DNA of 64,000 bases from an uncultured bacterium (GCA_949297765.1 CASFTV010000021.1:1-64000); one strand, 5' to 3'; positions 34,360 to 43,208 are shown, counted from the stretch's first letter. Translations and numbers: made by a program. The notes: generated by a model not told the origin, from the sequence alone.

Positions 34360-35458
34360 TCCGCCGGGCCTCCTCCGTGATGCGGACCACTTCCATTCCG
34401 TCCTCGAAGCGGATCGGATACGGTTCTCCCAGGACAATCGCCGCATAGAGGCAGCGCCAGATCGTATCCTGATGGGCGTAGCCCTTTGCCGGATCGACCA
34501 CACTGCTCTGCTGAAGATGTCCCCGCTGGAGCGTATGGCCCGCCGTCTGACGGACCGGAATCTCCTTCTCGAGGAAGGAAAGCTGTTCATACGGATTGCC
34601 GTAGGCCAGCGGGAACTGTCCGTCGACCGCCTCCAGTTTCGCGAGCTTCTGTGCGGGATCGACATAGCGGACACGGATCTTCGATCCCGTCGGATCGACC
34701 ACCGCCGTCCCCCGGTCGCCCCAGATTTCATACAGCGAGTTCTGCATGGTGACGGTCGTCGTAATTTCGATATCGGCGACCCGTCCGTTTGCCGCGCGCA
34801 GGAGCAGTTTGATCTGGTCCTCCGCATCCCCCGCCGCCACAAGATGCTTCATGTCGCACCAGATGTCGACCACCTTCTCCCCCAGAAGCTGGCACGCCTG
34901 ATCAATCAGATGCGGTCCCCAGTTGTTCAGCATTCCGCCCTTGTTCTTCACAAGGGTCTGCCAGTCGAGACGGCGGACATAGCCGACCTGGCGATACAGT
35001 TTGCAGAGCGAAATCTTCCCGAGCACTCCCGAGTCGATCACCTCGCGCAGACAGAGAAACGCCGGCTCGAAACGGCGGTTGAACCGCAGGAACAGCCGCC
35101 CCGGGAACCGTTCCTCCGCCCGCTGCAGCTCCCGGATCTGCTCCATGCTCACGGCGATCGGTTTTTCGATGACGACCCGTTTTCCCGCCTCAAGCGCACG
35201 GACGGCATACGGCGTATGATCCGCGTTGCGGACCGCGATCGTCACCAGATCCACATCGGGATCGGCGAGAATCTCTTCCAGCGATGCGTATGTCCGGGCG
35301 CTGGCGGCAAATGCCGGCAGGTCTTTCCGCCGTTCCGGATCGCGGTCGCAGACCGCCGTAATTTCAAACAGTTCGCTGTTCTGCTCCAGTTCCGGAACAT
35401 GCATGAACCGCCCTGCCCGGCCCATTCCGACGATTCCGACACGAATTTTCCGATTCAT
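34328..35458 (-). CDS. Gfo/Idh/MocA family oxidoreductase
   Basis: A 376-residue NAD(P)-dependent sugar dehydrogenase-like protein. The Rossmann motif VGIVGMGRAGRFMHV is at residues 7-21, and the conserved VVIEKPIAVS carries the EKP motif; the C-terminal beta-sheet domain has WGPHLIDQACQLLG with the catalytic-region histidine. Family members oxidise inositols, glucose, N-acetyl sugars or act in epimerisation; the substrate is not deducible. It has its own promoter and no co-directional neighbour. Such genes are numerous in PVC genomes. Confidence 0.92.
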   Translation of the reverse strand: MNRKIRVGIVGMGRAGRFMHVPELEQNSELFEITAVCDRDPERRKDLPAFAASARTYASLEEILADPDVDLVTIAVRNADHTPYAVRALEAGKRVVIEKPIAVSMEQIRELQRAEERFPGRLFLRFNRRFEPAFLCLREVIDSGVLGKISLCKLYRQVGYVRRLDWQTLVKNKGGMLNNWGPHLIDQACQLLGEKVVDIWCDMKHLVAAGDAEDQIKLLLRAANGRVADIEITTTVTMQNSLYEIWGDRGTAVVDPTGSKIRVRYVDPAQKLAKLEAVDGQFPLAYGNPYEQLSFLEKEIPVRQTAGHTLQRGHLQQSSVVDPAKGYAHQDTIWRCLYAAIVLGEPYPIRFEDGMEVVRITEEARRISGFVPAPLE

Positions 35459-35496
35459 CTCTCCTGCTCCCCGTCTGTTTTCAGGTGTTCACGGGG

Positions 35497-35524
35497 AATA
35501 TACCACCGTTCCGCAGAAAGCCAA
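35497..35524 (-). promoter_or_regulatory. Promoter of the Gfo/Idh/MocA gene
   Basis: Minus strand TTGGCT (35519-35524), 16-base spacer, TATATT (35497-35502). Confidence 0.6.
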
Positions 35525-35658
35525 TGGACAAACCGGACTTTTTTTTACAGAAAACAAACCTTCCCCCTCTCTTCTTCCGGAAAAACGATGCGGGAAAAAC
35601 AGGAAATGCCGGATCGGCATCCGATACACGGAAACGTTTCATGCCATGCGGGAAACAA

Positions 35659-35744
35659 TGGTGCCGAAGGAGGGGGTCGAACCCTCATGCCATCACTGGC
35701 GCCAGATTTTGAGTCTAGTGCGTCTGCCATTCCGCCACTTCGGC
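35659..35744 (-). tRNA. tRNA-Leu(CAA)
   Basis: The minus strand gives an 86-base class II tRNA: acceptor GCCGAAG/CTTCGGC, discriminator A and encoded CCA (35659-35661), anticodon stem CTAGA/TCTGG with loop CTCAAAA (anticodon CAA), an extended variable arm and T-loop GGTTCGA. It has its own promoter and sits between the dehydrogenase gene and a divergent lipoprotein gene. Confidence 0.96.
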
Positions 35745-35755
35745 GCTGTCCCTGT

Positions 35756-35783
35756 AAGATAATTCCATCGCGGCAAATTACAA
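35756..35783 (-). promoter_or_regulatory. Promoter of tRNA-Leu
   Basis: Minus strand TTGTAA (35778-35783), 16-base spacer, TATCTT (35756-35761), ending 11 bases before the tRNA 5' end. Confidence 0.6.
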
Positions 35784-35857
35784 ATTTTTTTTTACTTTTT
35801 GTTTGTTTTTTTCCCGGCGGGAATTATTTTACGGAAAAGCGGGAGAACACATATTCC

Positions 35858-36259
35858 ATGAAGCGGTTTCTATTTCCACTCCTTTTTCTCCTTCTTTCAG
35901 CGGGTTCCGGGTGCATGTGGAGCCTGCCCGAAGGGAATGCGCCGGACAATCCGGCAGGGGAATCGGGGCTTTCGCGCGAGATCACCTGGGAGACGGCCGA
36001 GTCCTCCATGGCGGTTTCGCTCACCCAGGCGGCGATCCGTCTGGGCATCACGCCGGTACGCTACTATGCCATGCCCGGAATCCGCGAATCCTTCCTCCGC
36101 TCGCTCGACCCGAACCTGTTTCTGCGGACATCCCCCGGTCAGAACGCCTATCTTCTCGTCGGCCGGCGGAGCGGCGATTCCTGGACCCTTTCCATCAAAC
36201 GGAAAAACGAAACCGATTTCCTCTGGAGCAGAACGATTACAAAAATCAGGGGAAATTAA
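35858..36259 (+). CDS. Small putative lipoprotein
   Basis: A 133-residue exported protein. The signal MKRFLFPLLFLLLSAGSGC ends in a lipobox-like AGSGC (Cys 19). The mature part of about 115 residues has no motif I recognise, but the segment GITPVRYYAMPGIRESFLRS and a beta-rich end (AYLLVGRRSGDSWTLSIKRK) suggest a small folded domain. GGGAG lies 13 bases upstream of the ATG. The open frame continues far upstream, through the tRNA-Leu locus, and that part is not coding. It precedes the small basic protein gene, which has its own promoter. Confidence 0.72.
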   Translation: MKRFLFPLLFLLLSAGSGCMWSLPEGNAPDNPAGESGLSREITWETAESSMAVSLTQAAIRLGITPVRYYAMPGIRESFLRSLDPNLFLRTSPGQNAYLLVGRRSGDSWTLSIKRKNETDFLWSRTITKIRGN

Positions 36260-36279
36260 ACCTTTTTCTGAAACGTGAC

Positions 36280-36307
36280 TTGAAAAATCCACTTTCGACG
36301 GTATATT
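36280..36307 (+). promoter_or_regulatory. Promoter of the small basic protein gene
   Basis: TTGAAA (36280-36285), 16-base spacer, TATATT (36302-36307), about 40 bases before the ATG, with TAGGAGTT as ribosome site. Confidence 0.7.
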
Positions 36308-36346
36308 TTATATTTTCGTGAAACTAAACACATAGGAGTTGCAAAT

Positions 36347-36505
36347 ATGTCCAGACACCCGAGCTTGAAGTCTTCCGGAAAAATCCGGAAAAGAAGAAAT
36401 GTACTGAAACGCTACGAGCGCATCAACATGCTGACCGCGGAAGGCCGCTGGAAAGCGGGCGACAAGGTCCTCGGCGGACTCCCGAAAACCAAGCCGATTG
36501 ACTGA
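36347..36505 (+). CDS. Small basic protein of the Verrucomicrobia/Chlamydiae type
   Basis: A 52-residue, very basic protein beginning MSRHPSLKSSGKIRKRRNV and ending GGLPKTKPID. This matches my memory of the small basic protein family described in Verrucomicrobia and Chlamydiae (TIGR04137), thought to be associated with the ribosome; no function has been proved. It is too short for usual ORF cut-offs. Support for coding: a strong promoter, an AGGAG ribosome site, a terminator 21 bases after the stop, and the family match. It is one of the clearest taxonomic markers in the window. Confidence 0.88.
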   Translation: MSRHPSLKSSGKIRKRRNVLKRYERINMLTAEGRWKAGDKVLGGLPKTKPID

Positions 36506-36525
36506 TCGCTTTCTCAGTACGGATT

Positions 36526-36562
36526 GCGGGTGCGCTCCCTTCCCGGGAACCACCCGCTTTTT
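36526..36562 (+). terminator. Terminator of the small basic protein gene
   Basis: Stem GCGGGTG/CACCCGC (36526-36532 and 36551-36557) with an inner CCCGGG helix, followed by five T. Confidence 0.75.
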
Positions 36563-36612
36563 CTTTTCCCGCTTTTTCATTTTCTGAAACTGTTACAAAA
36601 AGGCACCTGCAC

Positions 36613-38565
36613 ATGGCGAAAAACACCCTGATTCAAAAAATTCTCGACCGTCATCTCGTTTCCGGCGAAAAGACCGCCGGAGCACCCGTCGCAATCCGGA
36701 TCGACCAGACACTTACACAGGATGCGACCGGAACAATGGCTTATCTGGAACTCGAAGCAATGGGCGTAAAGAAAGTCGCCACGGAACTGTCGGTCTCCTA
36801 TGTGGACCACAATATGATGCAGAACGGCCCGGAAAACCGCAACGATCATCTTTATCTTCAGAGCGTTGCGGCATCCAAAGGCGTTCTCTTCTCCCGTCCC
36901 GGGAACGGGATCTGCCATCAGGTGCATCTGGAACGCTACGGAGTTCCGGGAAAAACGCTGCTCGGCTCCGACTCCCATACGCCGACCGGCGGCGGAATCG
37001 GCATGATGGCAATCGGCGCAGGCGGACTGGATGTGGCGCTTGCCATGGCGGGACAGCCCTTCCGCATGGCCTATCCCAAAATCATCGGCGTTGAACTCAC
37101 CGGAAAACTGCCCGACTGGATCTCCGCCAAAGATATCATCCTCAAGATGCTGGAAATTCTTTCGACCAAGGGAAATGTCGGCTGCATGGTGGAATACTTC
37201 GGGGAGGGGGTCGGAACACTGACCGTTCCCCAGCGCGCAACCATCACCAACATGGGAGCGGAACTGGGTGTGACCTGCTCCGTGTTTCCGTCCGACGCCA
37301 TGACCCGCGAATTCCTCGCCGCACAGGGGAGGGAGGCGGACTGGATCCCGCTCGAAGCCGGTCCCGATGCAGAATACGACCGCATTGTCAAAATCGACCT
37401 CAACACACTGGAAGCACTCGCGGCATGTCCCTCCAGTCCCGACAACATCAAAACCATCGCATCGCTTGAGGGGACAAAAGTCGGCCAGGTCATCATCGGC
37501 TCCTGCACCAACAGTTCCTACCGCGACCTGATGCTCGTGGCCGGAATGCTCAAGGGACGCAAGATCAGCGAGGATGTCACGCTGGCCATCGCCCCGGGCA
37601 GCCGCCAGGTCCTTGAAATGCTCGCCCGGAACGGTGCTCTTGCCGATATCATTTCGGCGGGCGCCCGCATTCTGGAAGCCGGATGCGGCCCCTGCATCGG
37701 ACAGGGACAAAGCCCGGCAAATGGAACCGTCACGTTGCGCACGTTCAACCGCAACTTCCCCGGACGGACCGGAACAAAAGGCGACGAATCCTATCTTGTC
37801 AGTCCGGAAACCGCCTGCGCCGCCGCTCTTGCCGGACAGATCATCCCTCCGGGCAAGCTCGGCATTCCCTATCCGGATGTCAAAAACCCGGACCGTTTCC
37901 TGATTGACGACTCCATGGTCATCCTGCCTCCGGAAAACGGCGAATCGGTCGAAATCATCCGGAAACCGACCATCGGGAAACCGCCGGTCAACACTCCGCT
38001 GCCGGATACCATCGACGGCGTTGCCGTCATCAAAACCCCGGATAAAACCAGCACCGATGACATCATGCCGGCAGGAATCCATCTGAAACACCGCAGCAAC
38101 ATTCCGGAATATGCAAAGGTCGTCTTTGAACGCTTCAACGAACCGGGAAAAGAGACCTTCGCCCAGCGCGCCGCCAAAGTCCGCGACGCAGGCCGGCACG
38201 GCGTCATCATCGGACGCGACAGCTACGGACAGGGCTCCTCCCGCGAACATGCGGCAATCTGCCCGATGTATCTCGGAATCAAGGTTCTCATCGCCATGGC
38301 GATCGAACGAATCCATGCGGCCAATCTTGTGAACTTCGGCATCGTCCCGCTGACTTTCGCAGACAAATCCGATTACGACCGCATTTCCGAAGGCGACTCC
38401 ATCCGGATTCCCCAGATCCGGGAAGCCCTCACCTCCGGAACACCGATCCGGGCGACCGTCATCCCGCAGTCCGGCGCTGCTCCGTTTGAAATCAAACTGG
38501 ACGCCCGCCTGACCGACGACGACATTGCCATCATCCTTGCCGGCGGAAGACTCAACCTGAAATAG
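36613..38565 (+). CDS. Aconitate hydratase
   Basis: A 650-residue aconitase interconverting citrate and isocitrate. The iron-sulfur ligands are seen in IIGSCTNSSYRD and GCGPCIGQGQ plus an upstream cysteine; SDSHTPTGGGIGMMAIGAGG is the family signature and the C-terminal swivel domain has GRDSYGQGSSREHAA. At 650 residues it is the short, mitochondrial-like bacterial form rather than the 850-900-residue AcnA or AcnB. It could in principle be a homoaconitase or isopropylmalate-related enzyme, but single-chain fusion of both domains favours aconitase. AAGG lies upstream of the ATG. It ends at a 44-base palindrome that probably terminates it. Confidence 0.93.
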   Translation: MAKNTLIQKILDRHLVSGEKTAGAPVAIRIDQTLTQDATGTMAYLELEAMGVKKVATELSVSYVDHNMMQNGPENRNDHLYLQSVAASKGVLFSRPGNGICHQVHLERYGVPGKTLLGSDSHTPTGGGIGMMAIGAGGLDVALAMAGQPFRMAYPKIIGVELTGKLPDWISAKDIILKMLEILSTKGNVGCMVEYFGEGVGTLTVPQRATITNMGAELGVTCSVFPSDAMTREFLAAQGREADWIPLEAGPDAEYDRIVKIDLNTLEALAACPSSPDNIKTIASLEGTKVGQVIIGSCTNSSYRDLMLVAGMLKGRKISEDVTLAIAPGSRQVLEMLARNGALADIISAGARILEAGCGPCIGQGQSPANGTVTLRTFNRNFPGRTGTKGDESYLVSPETACAAALAGQIIPPGKLGIPYPDVKNPDRFLIDDSMVILPPENGESVEIIRKPTIGKPPVNTPLPDTIDGVAVIKTPDKTSTDDIMPAGIHLKHRSNIPEYAKVVFERFNEPGKETFAQRAAKVRDAGRHGVIIGRDSYGQGSSREHAAICPMYLGIKVLIAMAIERIHAANLVNFGIVPLTFADKSDYDRISEGDSIRIPQIREALTSGTPIRATVIPQSGAAPFEIKLDARLTDDDIAIILAGGRLNLK

Positions 38566-38586
38566 TCGATTATGCAAAAACCTGAT

Positions 38587-38630
38587 GCGAGAAGGAAAGA
38601 ACCTTTCCTCAAAAGGTTTTTCCTTCTCGC
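38587..38630. repeat. 44-base palindromic repeat, copy A
   Basis: Exact reverse complement of copies B (48976-49019) and C (62691-62734). Outer 12-bp arms GCGAGAAGGAAA/TTTCCTTCTCGC enclose a 7-bp inner stem (AACCTTT with AAAGGTT, plus one bulged base) and a 5-base loop. It sits between the convergent 3' ends of the aconitase and metal-permease genes and probably terminates both. Confidence 0.9.
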
Positions 38631-38685
38631 AAAAAAACACCCCGGCCGCCCCCGAACGCCAACCTCACCTCCGCGACGCCGCGGG

Positions 38686-39552
38686 TCAGGATCTTGAACG
38701 GCGGCGGAACAGAAGACTGATACAGAAAAACACGCAGGAGCAAAGCACAATCGTCGCTCCTGCCGCGGTCCGCATCCACTCCTGAGCGGAAAGCAGAAGC
38801 CCCGCGATTGCGGAAATCAAACTGATCAGCACCGAAATCCAGAGCATTTTCCCGTACGATCCGGCAAGATTTCTGGCGGCGGCCGCGGGCGTGATGAGCA
38901 TTGCCGTCACCAGCAGAACACCGACCGCCTTCACCGAAAGAATCACCACCAGCGAAAGAAGAGCGGCAAACAAATACTGATACAATCCCGTCCGGATGCG
39001 GTGCGCCTTTGCAAGCTGAAGATTCAAACCGATGCAGATCAGCTTGTTAAAAGAAAAAATCTGAAACACAAGGAACACGCACAGCAGGAGAAACATCACC
39101 GCGATATCGGAGTCGCTGATGGTGAGAATATCCCCGTACAGGAACATCTGCATATCCCGAGCTGCCTGGGGATAGCGGCTGACCACGGCGAGTCCGGCGG
39201 CGACCACCGCGGAGAAAAACACGCCGATGATCGTATCGGTGGAAAGCCCGCTTCTCTGCTTCACCGTCATGATGCCGAGCCCGACAATCACCGCGAGCAG
39301 AGGCATGGTCACCCCCGGAGAAACCGCAAAAAGCAGCCCGAACGCCACACCGGCGAATGCGGAGTGCCCGATCGCGTCGGAAAAGAACGCCATCCGGAAA
39401 TTCACCACCTGCGTTCCCGCGACTGCCGCCATCGGGGCGATCAGGATCAACCCCAGCATTGCAGTCTGCATAAAGCGCATCTGCATGCATTCGAACGGCA
39501 TCAGTTTTCCGATCCAGTCGCAGAGAAAAGTCACGATTTCCAGTTCCATCAT
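38686..39552 (-). CDS. Metal ABC transporter permease (ZnuB/TroC type)
   Basis: A 288-residue permease of the ABC-3 family with about eight hydrophobic helices. Conserved stretches include GTQVVNFRMAFFSDAIGHSA, FAGVAFGLLF and the late VKAVGVLLVTAMLITPAAAA. It should import zinc or manganese with the ATPase at 39549 and the binding protein at 40343. The ATG at 39552 overlaps the ATPase stop (ATGA), preferred over an ATG 11 codons upstream. It is the last gene of a four-gene leftward operon. Confidence 0.93.
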   Translation of the reverse strand: MMELEIVTFLCDWIGKLMPFECMQMRFMQTAMLGLILIAPMAAVAGTQVVNFRMAFFSDAIGHSAFAGVAFGLLFAVSPGVTMPLLAVIVGLGIMTVKQRSGLSTDTIIGVFFSAVVAAGLAVVSRYPQAARDMQMFLYGDILTISDSDIAVMFLLLCVFLVFQIFSFNKLICIGLNLQLAKAHRIRTGLYQYLFAALLSLVVILSVKAVGVLLVTAMLITPAAAARNLAGSYGKMLWISVLISLISAIAGLLLSAQEWMRTAAGATIVLCSCVFFCISLLFRRRSRS

Positions 39553-40346
39553 CCCTCTTTTCCTCCGCAACAGGGCGCGGAGCACCGTTCCGCCGGAATC
39601 ATTCCCGGGGCGGGAACACCTTTATGCGGGCCGAAGGTTTCCGCAAGGACCTCCGGCGTCAGAATGGTTCTCGGATCGCCTTCCGCGATGATCCGCTTGT
39701 TCAGGCAGATCACATGGGTCGCATGGGCAAGAACCGTGGAAAGATCATGGGTAATCATCAGCTGGGTGAAATTATGCTCCCGGCGGAACCGGTCCAGCAG
39801 TTCGCAGCAGACCTCCCCGCCCTTGAAATCAATCCCGGACGCAGGCTCGTCCAGAATCAGCAGCTCCGGATTCTGCGAAAGCGCGGCGGAAAGCATCACC
39901 CGCTGCAGTTCTCCGCCGGAGAGAGCTCCGAGAGGCCGGTTCGCCAGATGCGCACACGCCGTCTTCTCAAGCAGCTGCAGCAGTTCCGTCCGGAGCGATC
40001 TCCGAAGACCGAAACAGAGCGGCCGCTTCTGATGAAACGCCGCCATGAATTCCAGAACCGTCAGCGGCATTCCGCGATCGAACGACAGCGACTGCGGAAC
40101 ATAACCGAACCGCGGCCGTTCCGAATCATATCCGTGAAAAAGAATCTTCCCCGAAAAAGGAATTTCGTTGAGCAGCGTCAGGACCAGAGTGGTTTTCCCC
40201 GCTCCGTTCGGCCCGACAATCGCCGTCCATCCGCCCCGGGGAATCGACGCGCAGATATCCTGAAGTATCGGGATCCCGTCATTTTCGACGGAAACATGTT
40301 CAAAACTGACGGAATGGGCACAGCCGGGACAGAGAGGATGTGTCAT
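39549..40346 (-). CDS. Metal ABC transporter ATP-binding protein (ZnuC type)
   Basis: A 265-residue ATPase with Walker A GPNGAGKTT, signature LSGGELQRV, Walker B LLILDEPASGID and switch His in MITHDLS. It belongs to the manganese/zinc uptake subgroup by context. Odd features are cysteine clusters at both ends: MTHPLCPGCAH at the start and RCSAPCCGGKEG at the end, which could bind metal and sense load. The start at 40346 overlaps the binding-protein stop (ATGA); the open frame upstream of it overlaps that gene and is not coding. Confidence 0.94.
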   Translation of the reverse strand: MTHPLCPGCAHSVSFEHVSVENDGIPILQDICASIPRGGWTAIVGPNGAGKTTLVLTLLNEIPFSGKILFHGYDSERPRFGYVPQSLSFDRGMPLTVLEFMAAFHQKRPLCFGLRRSLRTELLQLLEKTACAHLANRPLGALSGGELQRVMLSAALSQNPELLILDEPASGIDFKGGEVCCELLDRFRREHNFTQLMITHDLSTVLAHATHVICLNKRIIAEGDPRTILTPEVLAETFGPHKGVPAPGMIPAERCSAPCCGGKEG

Positions 40347-41275
40347 TTTGCAAAAAAGGCTTTCACACAATTCAAATTGCTGCGGAACACCGAAAGGAAT
40401 GCCTCCGGATCCGCCGATTGATTCTCCGGATAAACCCCGAGGACCACCACAGGAACCCCGGCTTCCTTCGAAACAAGATCCGTCACTTTTGACGGGTAGT
40501 TCTTTTCCGCGAAGATCACGGAAACCTTGCACTCCTTCAGCCGTGCAATCATCGAACGGATCTGCGCCGCGGAAGGCTCGCTTCCGGCATGTGCCTGCAG
40601 ATACTCCGTCACATGCAGTCCCAGGGCGGCCGCAAGATAATCAAAAATCCCATGCTGCACCGCGATGTCACGCCGTCCGGCGGGAATGGTTCTGCCGAAC
40701 GCACGATAGTCCCGGTCCAGGCGGAGAAGCTCTTCCGTATACCGCGCAGCGTTTGCCCGGAACAGAGCCGCATTCTGCGGAAAAGCCCGGGAGAGTTCTG
40801 CCGCAATCCGGTCGACCACCGCCGCCGCGGTTCCCGGAGAAGAAAACAGATGCTCATTCCAGACGGATCCGTGATCGTGTCCATGATGATGATGGTGTGA
40901 CGGATCCGTGCAGACGGGAACCCGGTGTTCCCGCGAATGCATCACACACTTCAATCCGCGGGAAGAGTCGATCAGAAGCCCCTTCCGGTTGACTCTGGGA
41001 AGAACGCCGTTCAGAAAATCCTCCATTCCGAGTCCGTTGATAACAATCACATCGGCTTTCGCAAGTTTTTTCATATCCTGCGGAGTCAGAGCATAATCAT
41101 GAGGACAGCCCAAAGTCGAAGAAAGCATCTGCGTAACACGAAATCCCGGCACCCCGCGGACAACCGCATTCGTCAACGCGGTAATCGGCAGAGTCGTGCA
41201 GAGAATCTCCGTTCCGGCAGCCTGCCACGCGAACAGAGCGCACACCCCCGTCAGAATCCAGCGAAACCCCTTCAT
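40343..41275 (-). CDS. Zinc/manganese ABC transporter substrate-binding protein
   Basis: A 310-residue cluster A-I (ZnuA-like) periplasmic protein with signal peptide MKGFRWILTGVCALFAWQAAG. Metal-ligand candidates occur in the expected order: GCPHDYALTP (His), the segment with VQHGIFDYLA (His), and a C-terminal acidic residue. Between helices is a histidine-rich loop, DPSHHHHHGHDHG, at about residues 125-137, a hallmark of zinc-binding members. It therefore probably delivers zinc to the permease at 38686. It lies 12 bases downstream of the lipoprotein gene and overlaps the ATPase gene by four bases. Confidence 0.95.
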   Translation of the reverse strand: MKGFRWILTGVCALFAWQAAGTEILCTTLPITALTNAVVRGVPGFRVTQMLSSTLGCPHDYALTPQDMKKLAKADVIVINGLGMEDFLNGVLPRVNRKGLLIDSSRGLKCVMHSREHRVPVCTDPSHHHHHGHDHGSVWNEHLFSSPGTAAAVVDRIAAELSRAFPQNAALFRANAARYTEELLRLDRDYRAFGRTIPAGRRDIAVQHGIFDYLAAALGLHVTEYLQAHAGSEPSAAQIRSMIARLKECKVSVIFAEKNYPSKVTDLVSKEAGVPVVVLGVYPENQSADPEAFLSVFRSNLNCVKAFFAK

Positions 41276-41287
41276 CTCCCGCTCTCC

Positions 41288-41803
41288 TTAATTCAGAACA
41301 ATAGCAAAAATCTTCCACTGCCCGTCAACATTGCCGAGCAGAAGACGGACAAGCACATCCGGAACCGTCTGTGCCGCAGGATCGCGTCCGTCGCGTTTAA
41401 GAGCTTCCTCCAGCGCTCTGGTCCGGGCGAACCGCGCTTTCCAGACGACCATCTTGAATGCGCCCTGATTCAGCGTACCGAGATAATCCAGCTGCTCCAG
41501 CTTCCCGTTCCGTTTCTGAAACATTTTTGTCATCGGCGCGAACTTTGCGGCGGTCATGGTTTCCGCGTATTCGGCGGCATAATTCCGGATGAAGCGCGGA
41601 TAATCCCCGTTCTCCAGTCCGCCGAGAACCTCCTTCGCATAGCCGGTTGCAATTTCACGAAGCTGCTGTTCCGGAATTTCCACAGACTGAACCGAGCTTC
41701 GGGCCGGATTCTTTGCAGAATCTTCCGGACGGGAAGGGGTGGAACAGGCGGCAAGAGTAAACAAAACGGCCGCCGCCACGGTTACGGAAACGATTTTTTT
41801 CAT
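41288..41803 (-). CDS. Lipoprotein heading the zinc uptake operon
   Basis: A 171-residue lipoprotein with signal MKKIVSVTVAAAVLFTLAAC (lipobox LAAC). The mature part, after a Ser/Pro-rich linker, has an alpha+beta pattern (YAKEVLGGLENGDYPRFIRN, then FKMVVWKARF, ending VDGQWKIFAIVLN) reminiscent of NTF2-like or DUF3887-type domains; that is only a resemblance. CAGGAG precedes the ATG. It is 12 bases upstream of the substrate-binding gene, so it is transcribed with zinc uptake and may assist metal capture at the envelope. Confidence 0.8.
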   Translation of the reverse strand: MKKIVSVTVAAAVLFTLAACSTPSRPEDSAKNPARSSVQSVEIPEQQLREIATGYAKEVLGGLENGDYPRFIRNYAAEYAETMTAAKFAPMTKMFQKRNGKLEQLDYLGTLNQGAFKMVVWKARFARTRALEEALKRDGRDPAAQTVPDVLVRLLLGNVDGQWKIFAIVLN

Positions 41804-41829
41804 GACGGTCTCCTGTTACATTTTCCAGT

Positions 41830-41857
41830 AATATACATCTTTTCCCCCGCAATACAA
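41830..41857 (-). promoter_or_regulatory. Promoter of the zinc uptake operon
   Basis: Minus strand TTGTAT (41852-41857), 16-base spacer, TATATT (41830-41835). I see no clear Zur-like inverted repeat around it. Confidence 0.6.
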
Positions 41858-41963
41858 CGGAAAAGCGTCAGGAATCCGTTAAAAATCTGTTGCACTCCGC
41901 GACCGGAGAACGTCCTCTGAGAGAACGCGGATCCCCGGCCGCGGCCCCGCGGAGAGCCTCCGC

Positions 41964-43208
41964 TCAGAGACCGACATCCGCCAGATGAATGGCAAATCCG
42001 AGTCCGCGCAGTTTCTCTTGAAGCAGAGAAACGGGAACTTCCCCCGGTTCCTTGCCGAGATCAATGGCAAGTGCGGCGGCCAGCCCGGCAGCCTGTCCCG
42101 TCATTGCGGCGGAAGGAATCACCCGTGTGACCTCCCACGCATCCCCCGATGCCGCGGTGCAGCGGCCCGCCGCAAGCAGTCCGCCGGTCCCGTTCGCCGG
42201 ATAGAGCGTCCGATAGGGAATCTCCCAGACAAATCCCGGTTTGCGCCAGTCGGCAAGCAACCCGATGGAATCCTCGAACCGGGTGGCGTTTTCATTGTCC
42301 TTCAGCACATATTCCCCCTGAATGCAATAGATTTTCCGAAGCTGCGGAACCACAGGGAGCTTCAGCGCATAACAGCTCTTCCGGTCGAATGTTCCGGAAG
42401 CGTAAAGCTGTTTGTAATACTCCAGCAGAAAACGGCGGGTCGTGAGGACATAATTCGAAATGTCCTTTCCGGAGGGTGCCCGAACTTCGCTCGCCTTCAG
42501 CGATTCCCGGGTAAAGCCGCACTTCGCAAGAATCTCCTCCGACACCGCACTCTCCCCATTCGCCCAGGCACCGTCGAAATGGACAACGACGTTTTCCCCG
42601 AGACGGTCGGTGACCTCCCTGTTCTGAGCGCCTTTCCGATACTCCAGAGTCCACAAAGAGTACATATTGCGCTCATCGAGGCACGGGATTCCCGCGCGGC
42701 GGGCCAGAATGCAGCTCCCGCTCGCATCGACAAACTGCCGGGCGCGGATCGTTCCCCGGCCGCTTTCATTCTCCACCACCGCGCCGGCGACGCGCCCGTT
42801 CTCCACCACCGCATCGCAGACAAGAGTGTCAAGCCAGACATCCACGCCCGCCTCCCGGAGCGCCTCATCCAGCGCCAGCATGAACGACGCCGGAGAAAAA
42901 ATGCACCGATACCGTTTTCTCTCCTCCGCACCCGTTTCATGTCTCCAGTTTTCCGGAATCTCTCCCGGACCATACAGGATGCTCGCTTTCAACAGCTCTT
43001 CGCTGATTCCGAACGTCACCTGGCGTCCGTTCCCGTCGCAGATCGGCAGATAGATGTAGATCAATCCGCTTGTCGCCAGTCCGCCGAGAAGAAGAGTCTT
43101 TTCGACCAGCACGGTTTTCTTTCCGGACCGCGCCGCCTGCAGAGCGGCCGCAACGCCCGCGATTCCGCCGCCGATCACTGCGACGTCATACGAAACATGG
43201 AAACTCAT
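41964..43208 (-). CDS. FAD-dependent oxidoreductase
   Basis: A 414-residue flavoprotein of the same broad family as the gene at 16487. The N-terminus has YDVAVIGGGIAGVAAALQAA and then LLLGGLATSGLIYIYLPICDG; VDASGSCILARRAGIP and the C-terminal GGLLAAGRCTAASGDAWEVTR complete the family pattern. The ATG at 43208 has AAAGGA upstream; the frame is open for 25 more codons but these precede the ribosome site. It follows the IclR-family regulator gene by 16 bases, so it is probably the regulator's target or partner in catabolism of an unknown substrate. Confidence 0.9.
   Translation of the reverse strand: MSFHVSYDVAVIGGGIAGVAAALQAARSGKKTVLVEKTLLLGGLATSGLIYIYLPICDGNGRQVTFGISEELLKASILYGPGEIPENWRHETGAEERKRYRCIFSPASFMLALDEALREAGVDVWLDTLVCDAVVENGRVAGAVVENESGRGTIRARQFVDASGSCILARRAGIPCLDERNMYSLWTLEYRKGAQNREVTDRLGENVVVHFDGAWANGESAVSEEILAKCGFTRESLKASEVRAPSGKDISNYVLTTRRFLLEYYKQLYASGTFDRKSCYALKLPVVPQLRKIYCIQGEYVLKDNENATRFEDSIGLLADWRKPGFVWEIPYRTLYPANGTGGLLAAGRCTAASGDAWEVTRVIPSAAMTGQAAGLAAALAIDLGKEPGEVPVSLLQEKLRGLGFAIHLADVGL

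Noticed and set aside
34289-35857. Upstream part of the long frame ending at 36259
   Set aside because: It runs antisense to the Gfo/Idh/MocA gene and through the tRNA-Leu locus; the lipoprotein signal starting at 35858 is the true start.
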